Shown here one piece after another: positions 17,625 through 25,364 of a DNA stretch of 64,000 nt (positions within the stretch are counted from its first letter, which is position 1; each line of letters begins with the position of its first letter). The translations under genes and the position numbers were made by a program. Under the pieces are notes generated by a model that saw only the letters and a list, made by a program, of their open reading frames with translations, was not told the origin of the DNA and made no database searches. This stretch comes from Streptomyces dysideae (GTDB lineage: Bacteria; Actinomycetota; Actinomycetes; Streptomycetales; Streptomycetaceae), in NCBI RefSeq assembly GCF_001514305.1, contig NZ_KQ949084.1, positions 186,001 to 250,000 of the forward strand, written 5' to 3'.

Positions 17625-18955
17625 TTGGCTCGGCATGCCTTCGTACGTCACTCGCGCGCGAGACGCGCGGCTGTTGCCATAGCGGCTTCCGCGGCGCTCG
17701 CGGGCGGGCTGAGCCCGCTGCTGCCGGCCGCTTCGACGGTGGAGGCGGAGGCGCAGGAGACGGTGGTCCCGGCCGCGCTGCGGAGTACCAACCTGGGGGC
17801 GGCGCTTCACTACGCCGACACTCTCACGGGTACGGACGGGGCGGGCACCGAGGGAGTCTTCCACCGGCTGGAGGGCAACCCACATCTGCTGTGGACGCGG
17901 TACGCGGACGGCAAGTCCTTCGAGCAGCCGTTGCGGCTGCTGGGGCCGGCGCAGAGCGCGACGTACGTCGAGCCGCACGAGCTCGACACGACACCCGACA
18001 CCCTCACCTCCGTGCTGCTGTCGAAGCCGTCCGCGGGCCGGGAGCTGACGCTGCGCCACCGGGCGACCGGCAAGGTCTACACCGACCGGGACGGCGCCTC
18101 CGCCCGCGGCGAGCTGAGCGTCGGATGGCACGGTGACGACCCCGACCCCACGAGGACCGGGGACGCGTTCCTGCCGAGCGGCTTCTACGACTGGACGCTG
18201 TCCGTAACCCCGGCGGACGGTGTCGGCGGGCCGCTGGAGGTGCGCGGCACGGTCCAGCTGCTGCACGGGGAACCCGTGCGCCACGACCACGTGGGCTCCG
18301 AGGGACTGCCTGACGGCACCGGCGATCTGCTCACCCTCAACTCCTCGGGCGCGCTGACCTTCCAGCAGGGCACGGGCAAGGGCACGTTCTCCGGGAAGGT
18401 CTTGGGCGGCGGGTGGTCGACGAAGGCGGTCGCGGTGCCCTTCGGGGGTCTGAACAACGACCGCTGCAACGATGTGCTGGTGCGGATGAGCGACGGTTCG
18501 CTGCGTGGCTACAAGCCCAAGTGGGGGCTGGCGCCGACGCCTTCGACGGCGTACACGAAGCTGGGCACCGGCTGGAACGCCTACAACGTCCGGACGCTGG
18601 CGGCGGGCAGGAAGATCCGCTCGGCGTGGTCCGGCTACACGAAGATCGTCGGTGCTGGGGACCTCAACGGCGACGGGCACGGGGACGTGTTCGCCCGTGA
18701 CAGGGCCGGCACGCTGTGGCGCTACAACGGCCTGGGCAACGGGCTGCTGAAGGACCGGGTGAAGGTCGCCGCCAACTGGGGCGGGTCGTACAACGCCGTC
18801 GTCGGCGTCGGGGACATCACCGGCGACGGCAAGGCGGACCTCGTCTCCCGGGACACCAGCGGCAACGCTGGCGCAACAACGGTGACGGCAAGGGGTCGTT
18901 CGGTCCGCGGATGAAGATCGCGACCGGCTGGCAGGGCTACAAGGGCGTTTTCTGA
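17625..18955 (+). pseudogene. Secreted FG-GAP/VCBS-repeat protein with 3' frameshift
   Basis: From TTG 17625, just after GGGGGAGGAA, the frame encodes an Arg-rich start and a hydrophobic signal segment (AAVAIAASAALAGGL), then about 200 residues without a known domain. Several FG-GAP/VCBS units follow, with calcium-loop motifs GDLNGDGHGDVFARD and GDITGDGKADLVSRD. Such beta-propeller blades are found on secreted binding or adhesion proteins. After DTSGN near 18870 the frame turns to nonsense and stops at 18914, whereas the -1 frame continues perfectly as WRNNGDGKGSFGP to a stop at 18955. One missing base is the simplest reading. Only about the last 25 residues are affected, so function might survive even if the shift is real. 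Confidence 0.75.
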
Positions 18956-19023
18956 CCTCTCGAGCGGGGGCGCCCGAACCGGTTGATCCGTAACACTCCG
19001 GGCCCCTGCGTCACTCCGACGCG

Positions 19024-19056
19024 GCCGTGTCCCCGATACCCGATCGGAGACACGGC
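19024..19056 (+). terminator. Terminator between FG-GAP gene and tRNA-Lys
   Basis: GCCGTGTCCCCGAT pairs with ATCGGAGACACGGC (one mismatch) across a five-base loop. It lies about 70 bases after the preceding gene. Confidence 0.7.
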
Positions 19057-19091
19057 TGCGTCCGGCTATGCTCGGGGAGGCAACATCGCCT

Positions 19092-19164
19092 GGGCCCTTA
19101 GCTCAATTGGCAGAGCAGTGGACTTTTAATCCATTGGTTGTGGGTTCGAGTCCCACAGGGCCTA
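19092..19164 (+). tRNA. tRNA-Lys (UUU), also the left attachment site of an island
   Basis: A 73-base cloverleaf: acceptor GGGCCCT with AGGGCCT (G-U first pair), anticodon loop CTTTTAA (anticodon UUU), T loop TTCGAGT. The discriminator is A. Its last 25 bases (19140-19164) are repeated exactly at 24442-24466, the pattern left when an element integrates into the 3' half of a tRNA gene and restores it. Confidence 0.95.
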
Positions 19165-19203
19165 CCGGCGCGGGGGAGGGGAAACCCCTTCTGACCTGCT
19201 GTG

Positions 19204-19239
19204 CAGCGCTCGATTCGGCTTCGGTCGGGTCGGGCGCTG
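19204..19239 (+). terminator. Imperfect hairpin after intact tRNA-Lys
   Basis: CAGCGC pairs with GCGCTG around a partly paired, Cys/Gly-poor G+C stem and a TTCGG turn, followed by GGCGTTTTCGGG. It looks like a diverged copy of the perfect hairpin at 24503-24540 behind the tRNA-Lys fragment. Confidence 0.6.
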
Positions 19240-19531
19240 TGGCGTTTTCGGGGCTCTGCGTGAGCGGATGTTCGGGGCGGTACGTCGGGTGAGGTCCCAG
19301 CGGCAGCTGATCGGCGGCGTCTGGGGGAGACACTCGGCGTACTGACTCCGACGCGGCCGGGGTCGGTGTCGGTGTCGGTGTCGGCGAGCTTGATCGCGCT
19401 CGGGTGGATCTGCGGATGGCCGGAGCCTACAAGCCGCGCTGGGCACTCCCCATGCTCGTCCCGATACTTTGCGCTGCGGGTGAATCAATATCTGTGGCCG
19501 TGAGCTGAGATTTTAACGGAACGCACGGACA

Positions 19532-19551
19532 GGTTATTTGCCGCAATAACC
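19532..19551 (+). promoter_or_regulatory. A+T-rich inverted repeat in the csp leader region
   Basis: GGTTATT and AATAACC form a perfect 7-bp repeat with a six-base spacer, in the most A+T-rich stretch of the neighbourhood. It lies 220 bases before the csp start and could be an operator or a leader hairpin. The rest of 19240-19771 has no gene and probably includes a long cold-shock leader. Confidence 0.4.
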
Positions 19552-19771
19552 AGTAGAGGATTATTCAACGCACACAGGCTGTTGCGGTGTGCTACTGTCG
19601 ATCTAAGTTGCAGTTGTGGTTCCCAAAACTTCAAGTGCTTCCCGGTCGGCTTAATGGGTCACTGGAAGTGCTTTTGTATTTCCGGTCTTTTCCGGGCGGG
19701 GCAATCATCGCGGCGACACGGAGTCTGCGCAGCGCGGATCCCGTATGCACTGCCCCCAAAGGAGATATGAC

Positions 19772-19975
19772 ATGGCTGCTGGTACCGTGAAGTGGTTCAA
19801 CGCGGAAAAGGGTTTCGGCTTCATCGAGCAGGACGGTGGCGGCCCTGACGTGTTCGCCCATTACTCGAACATCGCCGCCCAGGGCTTCCGCGAGCTGCTC
19901 GAAGGCCAGAAGGTGAACTTCGACATCGCGCAGGGCCAGAAGGGCCCGACGGCCGAGAACATCGTTCTCGCCTGA
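19772..19975 (+). CDS. Cold-shock domain protein, copy 1
   Basis: A 67-residue single cold-shock domain with RNP1 KGFGFI and RNP2 DVFAHY and the opening GTVKWFNAEKG. It binds single-stranded nucleic acid as an RNA chaperone. ATG 19772 is preceded by AAAGGAG with good spacing. A long leader and a strong terminator (19992) surround it. A second copy, about 80 percent identical by eye, lies at 24173 in the same island. The DEAD-box helicase gene follows 240 bases downstream, a pairing that fits joint action on structured RNA in the cold. Confidence 0.95.
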   Translation: MAAGTVKWFNAEKGFGFIEQDGGGPDVFAHYSNIAAQGFRELLEGQKVNFDIAQGQKGPTAENIVLA

Positions 19976-19991
19976 CGCTGACGCGTACTGA

Positions 19992-20043
19992 GTAGCCGGG
20001 GCCCGCATCCCGAGGGGTGTGGGCCCCGGCTACACGCATTTTT
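19992..20043 (+). terminator. Strong terminator after csp copy 1
   Basis: GTAGCCGGGGCCCGCA pairs with TGTGGGCCCCGGCTAC (one G-T pair) across ten bases, and TTTTT follows a few bases on. It should separate csp from the helicase gene, or attenuate read-through into it. Confidence 0.9.
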
Positions 20044-20213
20044 CGCCGGGTATTGCATCCACATCGCGTCATTTATTTCAGCGTCTGTGCCCGCGCGAAT
20101 TTTCCGCCGGCCCAGATTCGCTTTCGCTTTCTATCGGCCCATTCTTGCGTTTCTCCGTGCCGCTCATTGCTGCGGAAATTCCTAGATGTGCGCCGCATCG
20201 AGGAAGGTTCTGC

Positions 20214-21710
20214 ATGAACCGCACACGTACGAACGACCGCTTCGCCCGCGCCCGTAACGGCAGTGCCGCCTCCGGAAGGGGTGGCGGCCGATTCGGCTCG
20301 TCGGCCGCGAGCCGTTCCGGCGGGCCGAGCCGTTCGGGCGGTTACGGCCGCAGGCCCGCCGCGATCCAAGGGGAGTTCGCCCTTCCCAAGACGATCACCC
20401 CCGCGCTTCCCGCCGTGGAGGGCTTCGCCGACCTCGACATGCCTGGGGAACTGCTGGCCGCGCTCGGCTCGCAAGGCGTGACCGTACCCTTCCCGATCCA
20501 GGCCGCGACCCTGCCGAACTCCCTCGTCGGCCGGGACGTACTGGGCCGCGGGCGCACCGGCTCCGGCAAGACCCTCGCTTTCGGGCTCGCGCTGCTGGCC
20601 CGTACGGCCGGGCAGCGCGCCGACGCCAGGCAGCCGCTGGGGCTGATCCTCGTACCGACGCGTGAGCTGGCGCAGCAGGTCACCGACGCGCTCGCCCCGT
20701 ACGCCCGCTCCGTGAAGCTGAGGCTGGCCACGGTGGTGGGCGGGATGTCGATCGGCAGGCAGGCCGGCGCGCTGCGAGGCGGCGCCGAGGTCGTCGTCGC
20801 CACTCCCGGACGACTCAAGGACCTCATCGACCGCGGCGACTGCCGGCTGAACCAGGTCTCCATCACCGTCCTCGACGAGGCCGACCAGATGGCCGACATG
20901 GGCTTCATGCCGCAGGTCACCGCCCTTCTCGACCAGGTCCGCCCCGAGGGCCAGCGCATGCTGTTCTCCGCCACCCTCGACCGCAACGTCGACCTGCTCG
21001 TGCGGCGATACCTCAGCGACCCCGTCGTGCACTCCGTCGATCCCTCGGCCGGCGCGGTCACGACGATGGAGCACCACGTACTGCATGTCCACGGTGCCGA
21101 CAAGCACACGGCCACCACCGAGATCGCCGCACGCGACGGCCGCGTGATCATGTTCCTCGACACCAAGCACGCCGTCGACCGCCTCACCGAGCATCTCCTG
21201 AACAGCGGGGTACGGGCTGCCGCGCTGCATGGCGGGAAGTCGCAGCCGCAGCGCACCCGCACGCTGGCGCAGTTCAAGACCGGGCACGTCAACGTGCTGG
21301 TAGCGACCAATGTCGCGGCGCGCGGCATTCACGTCGACAACCTCGACCTCGTCGTCAACGTCGACCCGCCGACCGACCACAAGGACTACCTCCACCGCGG
21401 CGGCAGGACCGCCCGTGCCGGCGAGTCCGGCAGCGTCGTCACCCTGGTCACCCCGAACCAGCGCCGCGACATGACCCGCCTCATGGCAGCGGCCGGCATC
21501 GTTCCGCAGACCACTCAGGTCCGCGTCGGCGAAGAGGCCCTGCGCCGCATCACCGGCGCCCAGGCCCCCTCGGGCATCCCGGTCGTCATCACCGTGCCGG
21601 TGGCCGAACGCCCCAAGAAGCGCAGCGCCGCCTCACGCGGCCGACGCCGCCCCGCTTCGGCGGCCCGCCGTGCGCCCGCACGGCAGTCCACCGTCGGTGC
21701 GCCGGCATAG
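20214..21710 (+). CDS. DEAD-box RNA helicase (cold-shock island)
   Basis: A 498-residue protein with an RGG/Ser-rich N-terminus (about residues 1-55) instead of the C-terminal tail of its paralogue at 15207. The core has PFPIQAATLP, GRGRTGSGKT, VPTRELAQQ, VLDEADQM, SAT and HRGGRTARAG, all intact. The C-terminal 50 residues are basic. ATG 20214 follows GAGGAAGG at seven bases and gives MNRTRTNDRF; the open frame extends upstream without a ribosome site. It sits between csp and the CBS-protein gene, and co-regulation with csp is likely. Expected role: unwinding of mRNA and rRNA structure, probably at low temperature. Confidence 0.93.
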   Translation: MNRTRTNDRFARARNGSAASGRGGGRFGSSAASRSGGPSRSGGYGRRPAAIQGEFALPKTITPALPAVEGFADLDMPGELLAALGSQGVTVPFPIQAATLPNSLVGRDVLGRGRTGSGKTLAFGLALLARTAGQRADARQPLGLILVPTRELAQQVTDALAPYARSVKLRLATVVGGMSIGRQAGALRGGAEVVVATPGRLKDLIDRGDCRLNQVSITVLDEADQMADMGFMPQVTALLDQVRPEGQRMLFSATLDRNVDLLVRRYLSDPVVHSVDPSAGAVTTMEHHVLHVHGADKHTATTEIAARDGRVIMFLDTKHAVDRLTEHLLNSGVRAAALHGGKSQPQRTRTLAQFKTGHVNVLVATNVAARGIHVDNLDLVVNVDPPTDHKDYLHRGGRTARAGESGSVVTLVTPNQRRDMTRLMAAAGIVPQTTQVRVGEEALRRITGAQAPSGIPVVITVPVAERPKKRSAASRGRRRPASAARRAPARQSTVGAPA

Positions 21711-21756
21711 AACCTTCGTGATCAGGAAGCTGGTCCATCTCCGCTGGAGGCACCCT

Positions 21757-22161
21757 TTGACGCTGGTCCGGACGCAGACCCGCCCGGCAAGCCCCAACTC
21801 CGTGCACAGCACGGTGGTCGACGGCATGGACGCGGCCGGACCGCAGGTCTGGTACGACATGACCGTCGAGGTGGCGCTGTCCGTCATGGCCGCCGCCCGT
21901 ACGGGGCATCTGGTCGTCTGCGACGAGGACGGCCTGTGCGTCGGCCTGGTCACCCGGGCCCGGCTCGCCGCCGTTCGGGACAGCTGCGGATACACGGACC
22001 GTATCCGCTTGAGTGACATCACCGACGGCAGCGGGCTCTTCGCCTCACCGCTGACCACGAGGGCCGAAGCCGAGGACGCGGTGCCCTACGGGCGGCTCGG
22101 GCGCCTGCCCCTGGTCGACGAACACGACAGCGCCCTGGGCGTCCTCGCCCTCTCCCGCTGA
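21757..22161 (+). CDS. CBS-domain protein
   Basis: About 134 residues with a degenerate CBS pair: first unit DMTVEVALSVMAAARTGHLV...GLVTRARLAAV, second unit AVPYGRLGRLPLVDE...LGVLALSR. CBS pairs bind adenine nucleotides and sense energy state, but the ligand is not predictable here. I start at TTG 21757 because GGAGG lies six bases upstream; this overlaps no other gene and follows the helicase stop by 46 bases. Same-strand spacing suggests an operon with the helicase. A perfect 46-base palindrome follows. Confidence 0.78.
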   Translation: MTLVRTQTRPASPNSVHSTVVDGMDAAGPQVWYDMTVEVALSVMAAARTGHLVVCDEDGLCVGLVTRARLAAVRDSCGYTDRIRLSDITDGSGLFASPLTTRAEAEDAVPYGRLGRLPLVDEHDSALGVLALSR

Positions 22162-22273
22162 ACCGCTTCCCCGTTCGACCTGACCAAGAGTGGCGTGGCC
22201 CGTTCAAGCGGGCTTCCGTGCTGCTCGGCACCCCCATGTCCGTCTGACCGACCGGACCGGCGCGAGCCGAACA

Positions 22274-22319
22274 GCAGTGAGGGTCCGACCCGGCGCGCGC
22301 CGGGTCGGACCCTCACTGC
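22274..22319. terminator. Perfect 46-base palindrome, bidirectional terminator
   Basis: Two 23-base arms (starting GCAGTGAGGGTCC) are exact reverse complements with no spacer. It lies between two convergent genes, the CBS protein (+) and the small unknown protein (-), as expected for a terminator serving both. Confidence 0.85.
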
Positions 22320-22364
22320 GTGCCGTGCCGTTCCCGGCGCGGCGGCGGGTCAGTGGTCAGTGGG

Positions 22365-22724
22365 TCAGTGGTCGGAGTAGCTGAAGTCGCCCACGGTCCA
22401 GGCGCTGACGTCCTCGATCGCAATGCGGTACATCCCGCCCGTCTCCGGGATCCCCACCGTGCCCTGCAGGATCCGGGCGACATGGAAGTGCAGATGTGTG
22501 GGCGGCCCGTCCTTCTCGGCGGGGGCGTCGAAGACGGCGGAGAACTCGCCCAGGTGGGCGGAATCCGTCAGCACCTCCGACACCCTCTGCCTCCACATGG
22601 CTTCGGGAGCCAGTCGACCGGTGATGACAGCGCCACCGGTGACCACGGTCAGGGACATCTGATTGCTCCGCCCGGACTCCACAAGGGCGGCGATGTCAAC
22701 GATCAGCTCGTCAGGCTTCGGCAT
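22365..22724 (-). CDS. Small conserved protein of unknown function
   Basis: A 119-residue soluble protein. Visible are MPKPDELIVDIAALVESG at the start, a Gly/Thr-rich turn (VVTGGAVITGRL) and THLHFHVARILQ near residue 85. It has no signal or membrane segment, and I do not recognise a family. The ATG at 22724 was chosen because upstream sequence is Arg/Pro-rich read-through; the ribosome site is weak. It is convergent with the CBS gene and lies inside the tRNA-Lys island. Confidence 0.65.
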   Translation of the reverse strand: MPKPDELIVDIAALVESGRSNQMSLTVVTGGAVITGRLAPEAMWRQRVSEVLTDSAHLGEFSAVFDAPAEKDGPPTHLHFHVARILQGTVGIPETGGMYRIAIEDVSAWTVGDFSYSDH

Positions 22725-22776
22725 GGGACCGGATTCTATGCACCGGCCCGTCCGGGCGGCGGCTTGGGCGGTGGAA

Positions 22777-23080
22777 CTACCGGGCAGGACGGGCGCACAC
22801 GGTCTTGCCGCCGGGGGCCCGCCGGATGACCGCGATGCCGCGGGCCGAATCGCTGACCATGAGCCGACCGTCCCCCGGTGCCGAACGGCGGCTCCCGCAG
22901 GTCTTCGAGGAAGGCCCGTGCGGTGTCGCATGCGTCGTCAGCGACGACCGCGGTGGAACGGACGGTTGTGGGTCCCGTACGTCGCACCCGGGCTGCGGAC
23001 TGTCCCAACATCCGCAGGCTGACGTAGGGGGATACCTCATCGCCGAGCACACCAAAATCTGTGCTTGCTGGAGTAGACAT
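22777..23080 (-). pseudogene. Relic of an ATP-binding (anti-sigma-kinase type) regulator
   Basis: One minus-strand frame gives DDACDTARAFLEDLREPPF, typical of the first helix region of streptomycete HATPase-type regulators. A different frame then gives RLMVSDSARGIAVIRRAPGG, their usual C-terminal end. The central part with the N-box (ELVTNA) is missing, and the frames do not match. I infer an internal deletion with frameshift. No start with a good ribosome site was found. Intact members inhibit sigma factors or act as serine kinases; this copy cannot bind ATP. Confidence 0.55.
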
Positions 23081-23588
23081 TGGGGACTCGGATCATTACT
23101 GTTTCTCTCGTAGCTGAGATCGAGCGAGGCCCGGCAGACACGAACTGCCGGGCAGTAGTACACGCAGGACGGTGCGGTGGTGGAGTTTCGAAGCCTGGTA
23201 GTTGCACGACGGCGACGGGACTGACGACCGGACCGGGTGGCCCGCAGTGATCAGGGGCCGCCGTGAGCAGGACCGCAGTTGACGCGGTGGCAGTACCAGC
23301 AGTTCGCAGTTCCCGTTCGGATTGATTCAGAGGGAAGAACGGAGGAGTCGAGCGCCATCAGGATCGCCCGGGCGGAAGACCTGAGCCCGGGTACCGCAGG
23401 ACATCGATAGGTAGGTGGTCTCCGGTCATACATCCGCGATCCCCGCACCCCCGTCGGCGTATCGGGCGGCTGTGCGGAAACAGAAGGCCGGTGCAGCAGT
23501 AGGGCCGGCAGATGGTGTTTGCAGTTCCTTCGGGGCCTTGGTGCCGTACGGCACCAAGGCCCCTCTACGCGTTCCACAGAGAGGTGAG
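23081..23588 (+). promoter_or_regulatory. Non-coding stretch upstream of the MerR gene
   Basis: No gene is supported in these 508 bases. Short frames on both strands are Arg-rich or lack start signals. The only strong structure is the perfect palindrome at 23532-23563, directly before the MerR ribosome site. Confidence 0.45.
23532..23563. promoter_or_regulatory. Perfect 32-base palindrome before the MerR gene
   Basis: GGGGCCTTGGTGCCGT is followed at once by its exact reverse complement. It ends 25 bases before the MerR start codon. It may be a dyad operator for autoregulation, or a hairpin that attenuates transcription; TCT rather than a T-run follows. Confidence 0.55.
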
Positions 23589-23927
23589 ATGACAGCAGAC
23601 GAGTCGCGAGGCCGTCTTGACGACGACGACTACCCCGCCTACACGATGGGCCGGGCCGCCGAACTGCTCGGTACCACTCCCGGCTTCCTCCGTGCCATCG
23701 GCGAAGCACGGCTGATCACACCACTGCGCTCCGAGGGCGGACACCGCCGCTACTCCCGTTACCAACTGCGCATCGCGGCCCGCGCGCGTGAGCTTGTCGA
23801 CCGGGGCACCCCGATCGAAGCCGCATGCCGGATCATCATCCTCGAAGACCAGCTCGAAGAAGCCCAGCGCATCAACGCCGAATACCGCCGCGCCGACGGA
23901 TCGTCCAATCCGTCGGCTGCGACCTGA
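23589..23927 (+). CDS. MerR-family regulator, short form
   Basis: A 112-residue protein: YTMGRAAELLGTTPGFLRAI forms the helix-turn-helix, SEGGHRRYSRYQL the wing, and a helical tail (ACRIIILEDQLEEAQRINAE) the likely dimer coiled coil. There is no effector-binding domain and no metal-binding cysteine. ATG 23589 follows GAGGTG. I recall this type near streptomycete csp genes, and here csp copy 2 follows on the same strand 245 bases downstream, so control of cold-shock genes is a reasonable inference. The perfect palindrome just upstream is a candidate site for autoregulation. Confidence 0.9.
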   Translation: MTADESRGRLDDDDYPAYTMGRAAELLGTTPGFLRAIGEARLITPLRSEGGHRRYSRYQLRIAARARELVDRGTPIEAACRIIILEDQLEEAQRINAEYRRADGSSNPSAAT

Positions 23928-24172
23928 GGAGAGCGTGCCCGCCAGTATCGGCGGGCCATCACCCGCACGCGTGGCTGGAATACGACGCGGGAGTTTTCTG
24001 TGGTGATGGCGTGTGCGGACGGGTAGCGTCTGTGTCAGTTGTCGTGGTTCGGAGTTCCCCTTGCCCACGCCTTTGGTGTGGGCGCTTTGCTGTGCTGTGC
24101 CGCAGGGACCAGGGCGATCAACTCCGTCTTCCCCATGGAGGGGGAGGCGTTCATCGACTGGGAGGCATGACT

Positions 24173-24376
24173 ATGGCTTCGGGAACTGTGAAGTGGTTCA
24201 ACGCGGAGAAGGGCTTCGGCTTCATCGCCCAGGACGGCGGCGGTCCGGACGTCTTCGCGCACTACTCGGCGATCAACTCCTCGGGCTTTCGTGAGCTCCA
24301 GGAGGGTCAGGCCGTGACGTTCGACGTCGTCCAGGGCCAGAAGGGCCCACAGGCGGAGAACATCACCACTGCCTGA
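24173..24376 (+). CDS. Cold-shock domain protein, copy 2
   Basis: A 67-residue cold-shock domain, GTVKWFNAEKGFGFIAQDGG at its start, with RNP1 KGFGFI and RNP2 DVFAHY. GGAGG lies seven bases before ATG 24173; an ATG two codons upstream is too close to it. The leader holds a small hairpin (GCCCAC with GTGGGC near 24062-24082) and is long, as usual for csp genes. The coding sequence ends 65 bases before the tRNA-Lys fragment that closes the island. Confidence 0.95.
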   Translation: MASGTVKWFNAEKGFGFIAQDGGGPDVFAHYSAINSSGFRELQEGQAVTFDVVQGQKGPQAENITTA

Positions 24377-24441
24377 CCCTTTTCACCCGTCACGACGTGG
24401 GATCGCACGTCACGGCGAATGTGCTCTGACCTGGTGGTTCC

Positions 24442-24466
24442 GTGGGTTCGAGTCCCACAGGGCCTA
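24442..24466 (+). repeat. tRNA-Lys 3' fragment, right attachment site
   Basis: Exact 25-base copy of tRNA-Lys positions 19140-19164 (begins GTGGGTTCGAG, ends GGGCCTA). The bases before it are only loosely like the anticodon arm (CTGGTGGTTCC), so no functional tRNA is present. Confidence 0.8.
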
Positions 24467-24502
24467 TGGTGCGGGTGACGAGGGTATCCCTCTGACTGCT
24501 AC

Positions 24503-24540
24503 GCAGCGTCCGGGCCGGCTTCGGCCGGCCCGGACGCTGC
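24503..24540 (+). terminator. Terminator with TTCG tetraloop behind the tRNA-Lys fragment
   Basis: A perfect 17-bp stem beginning GCAGCGTCCGGG is closed by TTCG, with TTTTT shortly after. It is well placed to have been the original tRNA-Lys terminator before the island displaced it. Confidence 0.9.
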
Positions 24541-24574
24541 TTCGTTTTTCGGGCCCGTGCGTGTGGCCGTGCGA

Positions 24575-25143
24575 TCACGCCGGTCGCGTCGCCGTCCGCG
24601 GCAGTTTGTCGACGTCGTCGTGGTAGACGACCTCGTCGAAGCGCAGCCGCAGGCCGTGCCTGGCCAGGAGGGACGCGACGATGGCGTCCAACTGTTCGCG
24701 GTGTTCCTCGCTGCGGGCCTGGACATATGCCTCGCGTACCTCGGCGGGTTCGTCGGCGAGCACCTGGTCCATGCGTTCGCGGATGTAGCGCTTGAGGTTG
24801 ATGTGCTCCATGAAGACTTCGCCGATGCCCGCCTCGACGAGCTGCCCGAAGAGGTGGTCCAGGAGTTCCGGCTGGGTGGCGAAGTGCGGCAGGAGCGGTC
24901 CGACGAAGGCGAAGGTGGGGATGCCGGCGCCGCGGAGTTCGGCGAGGGTGCGCAGACGGCGGGAGGCCAGCGGGGCGCGGACCTCCAGCCAGCGGCTGAC
25001 CTTGTCGTCGGTGGTGGTGACGGTCATGCCGACCTCGGCCCGGGGCAGGCTGGTGAGCAGGTCGATGTCGCGGGTCACGACGGGTGACTTGGTCAGGATG
25101 CGGACCAGTCCGGGGTAACCGACCGCGTCGAGTTCTCGCAGGA
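24575..25143 (-). pseudogene. Truncated SPL-type radical SAM protein (C-terminal part)
   Basis: The minus-strand frame reads GYPGLVRILTKSPVVTRDID, then a region rich in RRLRTLAELRGAGIPTFAFV and ending at TGA 24575. This is the C-terminal two-thirds of a radical SAM protein of the spore-photoproduct-lyase-like (Rv2578c) type as I recall it. The N-terminal part with the CxxxCxxC cluster motif is absent: the frame meets unrelated DNA near 25143. Without the iron-sulfur site it cannot be active. The ATG at 25078 would only start a fragment. Confidence 0.75.
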
Positions 25144-25148
25144 TTCCG

Positions 25149-25280
25149 GGACGCCTCGGCGCCCGCTACATGGGCACCGCCCGCACCGAGGAGTACGCCG
25201 CCCGCAACGGCGGCCCCGGAAACCTCCTCGTGCGCGCCCGCGTCGACAAGGTCATCGCCTTCGCCGGCATCGCCGACTGA
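25149..25280 (+). pseudogene. C-terminal fragment of a PPOX-class F420/FMN-dependent enzyme
   Basis: The plus-strand frame GRLGARYMGTARTEEYAARN followed by LLVRARVDKVIAFAGIAD and a stop is the characteristic end of the pyridoxamine-oxidase-like F420-dependent family. The first hundred or so residues are missing; the fragment begins exactly where the truncated radical SAM frame ends. The two remnants meet tail-outwards, as if a deletion removed the 5' parts of two divergent genes. Confidence 0.7.
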
Positions 25281-25303
25281 TCCACCACGGCTTTCCCCCG
25301 CAG

Positions 25304-25351
25304 CACGGTTCCGGGCCGGGGCGTCCCTCGACGCCCCGGCCCGGAACCGTG
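25304..25351. terminator. Perfect bidirectional terminator
   Basis: Two 21-base arms (beginning CACGGTTCCGGG) flank a six-base loop. It lies between the PPOX remnant (+) and the convergent MarR gene (-). Confidence 0.85.
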
Positions 25352-25364
25352 TTCCCTCACCCGC

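Larger units (their letters stand above)
19140..24466. mobile_element. Putative integrated island at tRNA-Lys (cold-shock cargo, no integrase)
   Basis: The 25-base 3' end of tRNA-Lys (T arm, acceptor and discriminator) occurs as an exact direct repeat at both boundaries. The intact tRNA is on the left, and only the fragment is on the right, followed by its own strong terminator. Sequence after both copies remains similar for about 100 bases (GCGGG, CCTCTGAC/CTTCTGAC, GCAGCG, TTCGG, TTTTCGGG), so the flank was duplicated too. The 5.3 kb between holds two Csp genes, a DEAD-box helicase, a CBS protein, a small unknown protein, a relic ATP-binding gene and a MerR gene. No integrase, excisionase or replication gene is visible. 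It may be a deleted or non-autonomous element, or a product of local recombination. Confidence 0.65.

Noticed and set aside
19165..24441. Tyrosine or serine integrase inside the tRNA-Lys island
   Set aside because: All open frames were read; none shows the R-H-R-Y or resolvase motifs. The island is reported as lacking an integrase.
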